Shown: positions 55,929-64,000 of the stretch, in pieces
Layout of the letters: each line of letters begins with the position of its first letter
How positions within the stretch are numbered: position 1 is the first letter of the stretch
NCBI RefSeq assembly: GCF_000835495.1
Contig: NW_015622544.1
Span: 5,484,855 to 5,548,854, forward strand
Reading direction: 5' to 3'
Length of the DNA stretch: 64,000 bases
DNA from: Cladophialophora immunda
Taxonomy: Eukaryota > Ascomycota > Eurotiomycetes > Chaetothyriales > Herpotrichiellaceae
Notes under the pieces: model-generated
Seen by the model: only the letters and a program-made list of their open reading frames with translations
The model's database searches: none
What the model was told of the DNA's origin: nothing
Program-made: the position numbers and the translations under genes

Positions 55929-56799
55929 GTTGGGCTGAGGACGAAGGTATGTCTGCAGTAATTGTCCCAGACAGTCGATGGGATCGTGGAACAGCGATGG
56001 CAATAGATTGGTATATCCTGGGTCGGTGTGCAAGACATACTTCCGTGGATCGTTGAACGTGGCCAGCTATCACCGAGGCCGACTCCCCTCCAGCTGCCAC
56101 AAGGTCACGCATCCCCGAAGCGCCATCTAATGCTGGAGACTAGTGTTCCACAAACATGGTCCGCACCCGCGGGGTCTGACTTCGATCTCCGGTTCGGAGT
56201 GGAAGGGCGAGGAGATGTATACCGCTTGGGGCTTGCGACAGTCGGAATACTGAACTCCACTTCCGGTTTAGAACAACCCTCGCCATTCATCAGCTTGTAT
56301 GAGCCGACATGTTGGGGAGAGTTACGCCGGTGTTTGAATCCACGAGGCAGCCAATGCAGCACCTCGGAAAAGAAAAGGCACAGTGGTAAACTTTACACTG
56401 AAATGTCTGCTTTCGCAGAGTTTGCGAAAGCTTCATGTTCGGAGCCTCTGACAGGTGACGGTTGTTCAAGAACTTCATGCACGGGTGCCCGCATTTCGTT
56501 ATCTTGCCGGTGAGGCATGCTGAACAACCGAGCTTGCAGGCACTGGAATTGACCGTGACAACAAAAAAATTTGAGCAGAAGCACCCAACAGTTCTCGGGC
56601 ACAAGATTAGAGCTCTACAAGTCTTGTTCCTGTGGAGATCTTGACAATGTATATTCATTCGTGGCTGGGCAGCGATAGGAGATGATCAGTAATAGACGAA
56701 CAGAATATGTAAACTTTCACAGGTTTCAGTCTCCTGAGAATGCTTATTCTTGGAAGTAAATGGCTGCATTGCGACATCCCCGAATTGTGAGGGTTCATT
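55929..56799. promoter_or_regulatory. Upstream region of TauD dioxygenase 1
   Basis: About 870 bases between two minus-strand genes, with no coding signal. A perfect 8-bp inverted repeat, CTTTCGCA and TGCGAAAG with a 5-base spacer, lies at 56410-56430, about 480 bases upstream of the dioxygenase start, and could be an operator-like site. Confidence 0.4.
56410..56430. repeat. Short perfect palindrome upstream of TauD 1
   Basis: CTTTCGCA-GAGTT-TGCGAAAG. It could bind a dimeric regulator or form a hairpin; no matching copy was noticed upstream of the neighbouring genes. Confidence 0.55.
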
Positions 56800-58458
56800 C
56801 TATAACCTTGCTCTTGGTGCTGCGTGGAAGGACTGCAGTAATAGTGGAAGCCGCTCTTCCAATGCCCTGCAGTTTACCATATCTGGACCAAGCTGTCCCA
56901 GATCTGTCACCCCAAGAAGCCTCATAGTGGTCTCGATCTCATCGCTCAGCACTGTAGCATGTCAGAAACTCAAAATCAAAATGTAGATGTCGAGGAAAAG
57001 TCTTACGCTGTGTGACCTTGTTGCAACCTGCAACACCGGCGAGGGCGATTCCATAATTGAATGGTCGACCGATACCCACGGCCGTGGCCCCAAGGCACAA
57101 TGCTTTGACGATGTCGGTACCACGACGAATGCCGCCGTCCAGGAATATTTGCACTTTGGACAGGATCTCGGGACAGAATCTTCTGATTTCAAGCAGGGTT
57201 CTGATTGAGCTTGGAGCGTAGTCCAGCTGGCGACCGCCATGGTTGCTTAAGTAGATGCCGTCAAAGCCCATGTCAGCCGCCATCTTCGCGTCCTCGGCCG
57301 TTTGAATGCCTTTGATGACGACAGGTCCTGATGACGCTCCCCACTCGTCTCGAATGTAAGCGAGGTCGTCCCAGGAAAGGGTGTAGGAGTGCACCCCTCG
57401 CAATACCGGCGGTCCTTCATCCGCAGTGGGCTGGGCGGTTCGCTCGACCAGTTCTGAATCTCCGGCAGCATAGTCGAGCTCAGCCTTGTATCGCTCGTCC
57501 TCTTCTCGTTTGCCGATGACGGGAGCGTCGACCGTGATGAAGAGTGCTTCGTAGCCCAAGTCTCGCGCGTTCCTAATCAGCCGTCGGGTGGCCTCCGCAC
57601 CCGACCTCGCCACATATAGTTGATAAAACAAAAAACCACCTTTTCCCGCCTCCTTTTGACAAGCCGTAAGCTCGTCATGGCGAATAGACGAATACCCACT
57701 CACGCAATATGGAATATTCTTGTCCACGGCACCACGGACAAGGGCCAATTCTCCCTCGTCGTGCGCAAGCTTGGCCATACCCATTGGCGCGATGAAAAAT
57801 GGCAGATTACTTTTCTTGCCCAGTATGTCGCGCGTCATGTCGGCTCGTGTCACGTTCCGGAGTACCCTCGGCCTGAATATAACTTTTGACCAGTCCTTCC
57901 GATTCTGCCGCACCGAAGCGAGACTGTCAGCACCTGACGTGATGAATGTTACCGCTCGCCGAGACATGACTCTGCACGCACTCATCTCGACGTCGTCGAG
58001 GTTCATGCAGAGCGAAAGATGGAGTGGCTTGTTCTCTGGGGTCGCATTCTCGGCGTTTGCCTGAGGGGGTGAGGCTTTGGTTATGCTGCTCGCAGGATCT
58101 ACCGGCCCTAAGATTTGTTCTGGCAAAGTTCGTCTCAGTCTTTGGCCTCATGTGGTGATATCAGCGTCGCAATAGCCAGCCTTACCCGCAGTAAGAGTCT
58201 CTCCAAGTATGCCTTTGGGGTGGACAGGATCAAAGATCTCCGAGACATCCTAGAGGAACATAATGCAATCAGCCATGGAACTAATATCCAAGGTCGAACC
58301 AAGCTCTCTGTTCGTACTTTACCAGCATGTCGAAGGACGACTGCGGCGCCTCCAGGATGGTCTCCTAGGAAGTTGGTGACATCGTATACCTGGCCATGAA
58401 CAATGACCCAGCAGGACTCCCTCGTGTTGTGTTTCAATACTTCCTCGCCGCTAATCAT
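56800..58458 (-). CDS. Flavocytochrome b2-like FMN-dependent 2-hydroxyacid dehydrogenase
   Basis: Exons 58458-58318, 58249-58186, 58119-57007 and 56951-56800 join in phase to 489 residues. The N-terminal cytochrome b5 domain has the haem ligands H34 in 'FLGDHPGGAAVV' and H57 in 'EIFDPVHPKG'. The FMN domain shows 'CMNLDDVEMSACRVMSRRAVTFITSGADS', 'PFFIAPMGMAKLAHDEGE', the 'FYQLYV' block, 'PVVIKGIQTAEDAKMAADMGFDGIYLSNHGGRQLDY' with the catalytic His in SNHGGRQ, and 'FLDGGIRRGTDIVKALCLGA'. It ends LSDEIETTMRLLGVTDLGQL, the usual C-terminus. The enzyme oxidises L-lactate or another 2-hydroxyacid (for example mandelate-like) with electrons passed to cytochrome. No mitochondrial presequence is seen, unlike yeast Cyb2, so it may act in the cytosol or on a non-lactate substrate. 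It lies between two dioxygenase genes in the same direction. Confidence 0.93.
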
Positions 58459-59126
58459 GTTGGATCGGTGCTTTGAGGACGGGACAAACAGCTCAGGTTG
58501 TACCTGGAGTTGAGTCCACTAATTCGAAACTCGGGATTGGCAGAACATCAAGAGGCGATATATGCAAAGTTAAAAGAGGAACCGAGGCTCCCCGCATCTT
58601 TGTTGACATGTCCATCAGATGGTTCAAGCGACAAAGCGACAACACCGAACTGTTCCGCGGGAATGGCCCCGCTTTGCCGAGCCGCATGTGATTGGCTCCC
58701 GATCTCCAGTGCTGATCCACCACGGATCCACCGCAGCCAATTAAAAATAGTATCTACGAGGTACTCGGTACATATGCCTTGAAGTCGGTCCTATGTGCTT
58801 GGTGAGCTTGTGCTGTGGATACACCTGTGTTATTGATCTACGCGATATGAACCAATGTCTTCCATGCCACCTCTGCATACGACACCCTCGTAAGTCTGGA
58901 TATCGTGGTCTTAAGCGGGTAGTTTCGCGCGACCGTATACTCATACGCTACAATTGCAATGCTCAGGTGGCACGCCTACCCCGACATGGGTTGTGAGAGT
59001 TGTCGAAGCATTGAGTAGAATCATCATAAATCGGAACAAAGATACATTTAAATTTGCCCTGGGAGGTCATGTTGTTCTGGTCCTCCGCGCACGCAACCTA
59101 GAATGAGAATCCGGGCTATCAGCATC
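58459..59126. other. Intergenic region, flavocytochrome promoter
   Basis: About 670 bases between two minus-strand genes. No coding motif or clear repeat. Confidence 0.55.
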
Positions 59127-60149
59127 CTAGACTTGTGCTTCCACGGCCGTAGGAAGGACCGCCGGCGTGGTCTTCGGCACGATTTTCTCATGTGCATATG
59201 GATCTTTTGGTACTTGCACTCTCCAGTTGTTCTTCGGGTCGTTTTCTCCCCAACCATGGGGTCCATCATCCAGGGTATTTGTCCGCCGCATGTCTCTCTT
59301 AAATTTATGTTGGAACTTTGAGTCGTCGAGTGCACGATGCCAAACTGCAGTGTTGTCCCACATGACCATGTCACCCGGGTTCTCCCAAGATAGTTTGTAG
59401 ACGAATTGTGGCTGTGTGCCGTGAGCGATCAGCTCACTGATGATTGTTTGACTCTCTTTGACCGAGGTGTCGTCGATCTTATAACCGTAGCTCGTCACGT
59501 AAAGGTTCTTACGCCCACTTCCCTCGTGAGGATAGACAGCCTTCCAGCGAGAGATTGACCATTTCATCGGGTCGACGTCCTTGTATAAATCGGGGGCTCC
59601 GGTCCGTCGATTGTGGACCAGGGAACAGTTGATCACCATATTCTCCACGCGCTCCTTCCATTCCAGACTTAAAGCTTCATAGGCTGAACGAGAGTCGGCG
59701 AACTCGGTCTCACCACCTACGCCAGGTGGGGGGATCTCGACTCCCCGTAGTATGGAGTACTTATCACGGTGTGGATGATATTGCATATCGGCGTGCCACA
59801 GCTGGTTTCCCTTCATGGACATGGACAAGAATCGATTTGTCGACATAATGATGTTCCCCTGCTCGTCCATATTGGATAGGTCAAAAATCTGCGGCGTTTG
59901 AGGAAAGCGCCCTTTGATGTGGACGGTGGGCATGTAATCAAGCTCTCCGAACCTGCTGGTGAAAGCTACCTGCGCCTCATTGTCGATGTTTGCTTTGCGA
60001 AAAACCAAAACACCATATTTATCGATGGCCTTTTGTATTTCCGCAATGATCGCGTCAGAGATTGGCGCTGTCCAGTCGATACCCTCGACCTGAGCGACAA
60101 ATGTTTCGCGCAAGGGTGTAAGGCGTAAGGTAGAGCCGTCAGCAGCCAT
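59127..60149 (-). CDS. TauD/TfdA-family 2-oxoglutarate-dependent dioxygenase 2
   Basis: Single exon, 340 residues from ATG 60149 (MAADGSTLRLTPLRETFVAQ). Iron ligands are H119 and D121 in 'QLWHADMQYHP' and H271 in 'TAVWHRALDD'; the 2-oxoglutarate arginine is in 'FKRDMRRTNT'. Other clade blocks are 'RGVEIPPPGVGGETEFADSR', 'VINCSLVHNRRTGAPD' and 'NPGDMVMWDN'. Compared with the first TauD protein, the substrate loop (residues 75-118) and the C-terminal extension (KDPYAHEKIVPKTT...) differ strongly, so this is not a recent tandem duplicate but probably handles a different acid. Cytosolic by lack of targeting signals. It is divergent from the aldolase pseudogene. Confidence 0.9.
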   Translation of the reverse strand: MAADGSTLRLTPLRETFVAQVEGIDWTAPISDAIIAEIQKAIDKYGVLVFRKANIDNEAQVAFTSRFGELDYMPTVHIKGRFPQTPQIFDLSNMDEQGNIIMSTNRFLSMSMKGNQLWHADMQYHPHRDKYSILRGVEIPPPGVGGETEFADSRSAYEALSLEWKERVENMVINCSLVHNRRTGAPDLYKDVDPMKWSISRWKAVYPHEGSGRKNLYVTSYGYKIDDTSVKESQTIISELIAHGTQPQFVYKLSWENPGDMVMWDNTAVWHRALDDSKFQHKFKRDMRRTNTLDDGPHGWGENDPKNNWRVQVPKDPYAHEKIVPKTTPAVLPTAVEAQV

Positions 60150-60612
60150 CTTGACGCTGGAGTTCAGCTTCACGATACCTTGCTCAAGGCAAGAACACGG
60201 GACCTGCGAAAGAAGACGTGCTTGCAGGCTAAAACGAAGTTTTCTTTCCTTTGACCATAGCCAACATCCTCCCTATACAAAGGTTGAAGAAGAATCTATT
60301 CGATGTCGACGAAACTGGGAATTCCATGGAAGCAGTGCATCCCCTAGCCTCTCTATTTCCCCGCGGAGAAACCAGCCCCTCGGCATTGTCCCCAATCGGT
60401 GCAAACGCTGTCGCGGCCGAGCACAGCGAGCCATGCACCAGAAATACAGCTGGTATAGTCCTATTCCAAGTCAACAAGAGGAGCTGCGTTGATTGTTGAT
60501 GCTCCCAGGAATCTCTGCATTCATCAGGTGCTCCACTCTGGGTAGAAGTCTTGGTGACCTCATCCTCAGCCCACCTCCTGAGAGTCTCTGGCGTTGAGAT
60601 CCGGTCGACAGC
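60150..60612. promoter_or_regulatory. Divergent upstream region, TauD 2 / aldolase pseudogene
   Basis: About 460 bases with no coding signal. It presumably held a shared promoter region, which would fit co-regulation of the dioxygenase and the aldolase when the latter was intact. Confidence 0.4.
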
Positions 60613-61447
60613 ATGCCCTCATTCACATCAGTAATCTCCCAGAGAACACCATGTACGGGGCTGTTCATCAGCATGTTCTCCGACCTTGCAGTTGCGCTCA
60701 TTGGAAACTCTGGCTTTGATTGTGTCATTACTGACACGGAGCATACGCCCGTGTCCGCACACGAAGCCACGCACGTTGTGCATGCTGTTGCAGCGGCGTC
60801 TAATGGAAATTGTAGTACGCTCGTACGCACACCATCACACGGAGTCGAGTGAGTTAAATGGGGGTTGGATAGTGGAGCAGACGGCATCGTTGTGCCCATG
60901 GTCAACACCGAGGCGGATGCACGACAAATCATGCAAAGGGGCTCGCTATCCGCCTCTGGGACAGCGTAGCATTGGTCTAATACATGCGCCGTTTGCCGGT
61001 CACAATGTTGAAAAGACTCAGGGGTACTGCATCGAGTCGAAGGCGCTAGATGTGGCAGTGGTGGTGATGCTCGAATCTGCCGAGGGAGTAAAGAGTGCAA
61101 AGGCTATACTCGCATGCGAAGGTGTCAGTGGAGCTTTTGTTGGACTGTTCGATCTGAGATTGTCTTTAGGGCTATCTGGTGGGGATGGTGACGAGCCTTC
61201 TTTGTTGGGTTGTCTACGCCAGATCGTAGAGGCCGACAAGGCGACGGAAAAGCCAGTTGGAATTCTCGCCAGTTCAACCGCGTCGCTGCAGAAAAGATTG
61301 TCGCTGGGCTTCGACTATATCATCAATGCCACCGACGCTGGGCTACTCGCTCAAGCAGCAGAGACTTCGTTGCAAGAAGCTCGAAGAACAGCTACGAAGA
61401 AAGGGGCCATAGACTCGTCGGATGCGTCGACAACGGTTGCTGACTGA
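60613..61447 (+). pseudogene. HpcH/HpaI aldolase-family pseudogene (one stop, one frameshift)
   Basis: From ATG 60613 the frame reads 'GLFISMFSDLAVALIGNSGFDCVITDTEHTP', the start of the HpcH/HpaI (2-oxo-3-deoxy acid aldolase) fold, then 'VRTPSHGVE' and TGA at 60850-60852. Reading on in the same frame gives VKWGLDSGADGIVVPMVNTE, exactly the next family block, so TGA replaces an internal codon (probably Trp). An intron is excluded because only 24 bases would be removed. At about 60931-60942 the frame shifts by one base and then gives 'GARYPPLGQRSIGLIHAPFAG' and 'VVVMLESAEGVKSAKAILAC' through the stop at 61445-61447. Family members cleave 4-hydroxy-2-oxo acids to pyruvate and an aldehyde. The gene was about 275 residues long. 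Two lesions in an otherwise well conserved sequence suggest recent loss. Confidence 0.85.
60850..60852 (+). other. In-frame premature TGA in the aldolase pseudogene
   Basis: Family similarity continues in the same frame on both sides of this codon. A G-to-A change from TGG is the simplest origin, but that is inferred. Confidence 0.8.
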
Positions 61448-62402
61448 GATGTTTACTAGTTATTTCACATATGCAATGGGAGGATGCCAATTCGCTACAT
61501 TCTAGGCCACATGTAAACGGAGGCATCTCTGCGTATCCGTAGTCTCAATTGCACCAGTCTTCAGCCTCAGTTCAGCTCTATACAAGCAGTCGAACACTCA
61601 GCGCTTGACATGAAACTTTTCTCGGTGAAGATTCGGATCGAGAAGAGTTCCATCCTTTACGAGAGAAGCCCCCAGCGCAGGTCTTTATTTCGCAGGTTGA
61701 TCAAAATTGGCCTTTGAGGACCGGTCAATTCTCAGCTCTGTACGCATCGCCGTCGGTCACAATATTCCCATTACGCTCGCCTTTATGCTTGCCTTATGTC
61801 GAAATAACGTGGTCCTCTTCATCTTGTTCAACCGTACCCATTCATCATCACGAAAGTTCTTGAAGACTCTTTAATAGTTTTCAGCAATGAGATGGCCTGG
61901 AACATTCGTCAAGTCTGTAGACTATTTGTATTGTCCATACTTCTGGATCCTGGTCTGGCCCGGGATTTCAAGGCCTATGTAGGTTCCATCCTGCCGAAAT
62001 GAGCGCTTGTTTTACGAATCACAAGCAGTACTATTGGTTGCGAGGACGGATCATTGAATTCCGTTCCTGTGTGCAAATAGCTCACAAGGCCAGCCCTCTT
62101 CTACCTGATAGGAGGACTTGACCATGCAACGACCTTCGCAACGAATGAAACACAGTCAATGACTGGCCGAAAACCCGCATCACCCGAGGCCCATCAAAGT
62201 GCGGGGGAAAACTTGAGACTAGTTCTTGTTTGGCGTCCTGCTAATATCTAATTACATGGGAATACCTCTTGGGTGCAAATCGAAGTGACTTCTGCCGTCT
62301 CTGCGTGTCTCTGTGGCGGTGCGGAAAACGACGTCGCCTGGACAATAAGGAACGCCTTGCTGCCTTTGCCTCGTACCCAAACAGGTATCCGCTAATGTCG
62401 GA
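61448..62402. other. Intergenic region, nothing recognised
   Basis: About 950 A/T-richer bases between two plus-strand features, with no open frame of note. Confidence 0.6.
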
Positions 62403-64000
62403 ATGGCTAGTACATCATATCATACAGTTCCTTTTCCGAGAGAGCTAGAACCAGTGTGGCATGACGCCTTGTTGCACCGAAACGTCATTGAGCGAAACCC
62501 TGAACACACCAACATAGTCACCATACCTCCCGAAGCGAATAACAAACAACCCAACAGGGCTTCTAACGCCAGAGCCAATGCTTTGGGCAACAAGAAGCGG
62601 CCAGCTAAGCTCCAGGCCCCAGGTGAGCTGCAGAAACGTCGAAAGTGCGTCCACAGTGATCGACCGACTTTCTTGTCAAGAACATTTGATATAGCGGGCG
62701 CCAATACTCATAGTTTCCTGCGTTAGGACCATTGCAGTTGAGGTGGTGACTCAGGAGCACGCTGCACCTGGCTCGACTTTGTCATCGATGACGGATCGTC
62801 CCTCAACAGAGCTCCAGCCTCTCAATGAAAGTGGTGGGTCAACAGCGACGCGAGATGTCAGCAGTGCTTCACCTTGTAAGTCACACTGGGAGAAATATCC
62901 AGTGTGTGTTCTGACCTGCCCGAATCAGCAGCCAAAGCAGCGACAGACGGACATCACGAAGATACGGCTGCGTCGAGACGGCCACGCAGACGCTCTGCAA
63001 CGATCCAGCTCCCCAGCTTTATTCGACCGCTTTCTTCTCGAATTGGCCATGATGAAGTCTCTTATCTCTCTTCGAAAGGTGCATTCTGGCTGCCCTCGGC
63101 CAAGGATCTGCTGGCGCTTGTCGATTGCTACGCCCATTTTGTGCATCCATTCAACCCCTTTCTGGACATCAAGAATCTGCGGGACGTCTGCCACTTACAT
63201 GCCAATCCCTCTGAGGGAGTCACGCAAGCCAGAGATCGCGATCGTATCAGTCTGCTCACACTGAACGCGGTTCTGGGAGCAGCGACCTCGGTAAGTGCTT
63301 TGCGTCGTGCCGTCTTCAATCGTGTCCAACGAGTAAACGCTGATGTTGTTCTGAAAGTATGTTGACACGGCATGCATCAAGAGAATGGAGTTCGCCTCGC
63401 GTACTGCCGCCCGAGACACGTTTTATATGCGGGCCAAATCGCTCTATGACTTGGACTGCGAGAGTGATCTCTTCAGCGTGCAGCAGGCTTTGGTTCTCAT
63501 GACTTACTGGGTGGGCATACCCGCAACCCAGAAAGACACATGGCATTGGAATGGGCTGGCGGTCAACACGTTGCAGTCCACCAATCTTCAAGAGCCGACT
63601 TCTACTGGTGTAATCACCCAGCGTCAGTCCCGGAAACTCCAGAGGAGACTGTGGTGGAGCTGCTTCATCAGGGACGCTTGCCTGGCTCTTGGCCTGAGAT
63701 GCGCGCCTCGAATGAAGTTTGATGAACGCACGACGACCATGGTGACTCTCGACGACTTTGACGAGATTCCGGTCGGAGTGTACCAGGGTGAAAGCATGAC
63801 AGGATCATGCGAGCGCTCTTACGTCGCCGAGCGAACATTGGCCGTGACCTTTGTACAGATGGCCAAGCTGTGTCTTATCATCAACGGCATACAGGCCTTC
63901 GTCTCCGGCCCCAGCAAGACGAGCTCTGTGGACACAAGCGCAGCACCGTGTTGCAGCGTCGATCATGCTATGAGGACGTCTTTTGTCACGAAACTCTTCG
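62403..64000 (+). CDS. Fungal transcription factor (Fungal_trans domain) with degraded Zn2Cys6 motif, partial
   Basis: Exons 62403-62674, 62727-62875, 62929-63290 and 63358 to beyond 64000 join in phase. The regulatory domain is intact as far as seen: 'LPSFIRPLSSRIGHDEVSYLSSKGAFWLPSAKDLLALVDCYAHFVHPFNPFLDIKNL', then in exon 4 'RAKSLYDLDCESD', 'QALVLMTYW', 'KDTWHWNGLAVNTLQS' and 'KLQRRLWWSCFIRDACLALGLR', the pattern of Ctf1-type fungal regulators. The segment where a Zn2Cys6 cluster is expected (62577-62670) reads NALGNKKRPAKLQAPGELQK then RRKCVHSDRPTF: the spacing and basic residues of the cluster are there but only one of six cysteines remains. The first intron uses an unusual donor, GTCAAG. 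It neighbours the catabolic genes and could have been their regulator. The C-terminus is outside the window. Confidence 0.75.

Noticed and set aside
58870..58960. Possible 5S rRNA-like stretch
   Set aside because: Only short words resemble 5S rRNA; the conserved internal control region is absent.
54975..60149. The two TauD genes as a recent tandem duplication
   Set aside because: Their substrate loops and C-termini differ strongly and similarity is limited to family motifs.
60849..60872. GTGAGT...ATAG as an intron in the aldolase gene
   Set aside because: It would be only 24 bases, and the protein family continues in frame right through it, so an in-frame stop is the better reading.

Overview
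The window looks like a chromosomal segment of a filamentous ascomycete (Pezizomycotina; gene content and protein style suggest Eurotiomycetes, perhaps Chaetothyriales, but this is not proven). The evidence is short GT-AG introns of about 50-110 bp in most genes, an Fks1 1,3-beta-glucan synthase, a GH72 glucanosyltransferase with an X8 module and GPI tail, a fungal-type P450, a fungal transcription-factor domain, TauD dioxygenases and a fungal Mutator-like element. Coordinates given for multi-exon genes run from start codon to stop codon; exons are listed in the text.

Layout. 0-9.6 kb: partial ABM-like protein, a truncated CmcJ/AsaB-like oxidoreductase, a haem-dependent N-demethylase-like (DUF3445) gene, a coiled-coil protein, a CitMHS/ArsB-like permease and a tiny mitochondrial protein. 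10.8-17 kb: P450, SprT-like (GCNA/SPRTN-type) protease and the Ran factor Mog1. 17.7-29.9 kb: a divergent cell-wall glucan pair, a GH72 glucanosyltransferase (minus) and FKS1 (plus), separated by about 4.4 kb of non-coding DNA. 30.5-42.2 kb: LCB1 (serine palmitoyltransferase subunit 1), an NTF2-like protein, a secreted protein, SRO7 (Lgl/tomosyn exocytosis factor) and an orphan coiled-coil protein. LCB1, FKS1, SRO7 and MOG1 form a housekeeping core concerned with the cell surface and trafficking.

43.3-64 kb is accessory in character: a zinc-finger-less transcription factor divergent from an amino-acid permease, an MFS sugar-type transporter, a full Mutator-like transposon (76-bp terminal repeats, 9-bp target duplication), two TauD/TfdA-type dioxygenases flanking a flavocytochrome b2-like dehydrogenase, an HpcH/HpaI aldolase pseudogene, and a second transcription factor with a degraded Zn2Cys6 motif that runs off the end. 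This has the look of a catabolic cluster (uptake, 2-oxoglutarate-dependent oxygenation, 2-hydroxyacid oxidation, aldol cleavage, regulation) that is partly decaying. I see no CRISPR, rRNA or convincing tRNA gene. No wholly new system is demonstrated; the best leads are the decaying catabolic cluster, the cysteine loss in its regulator, and the iterated motif in the transposon ends.
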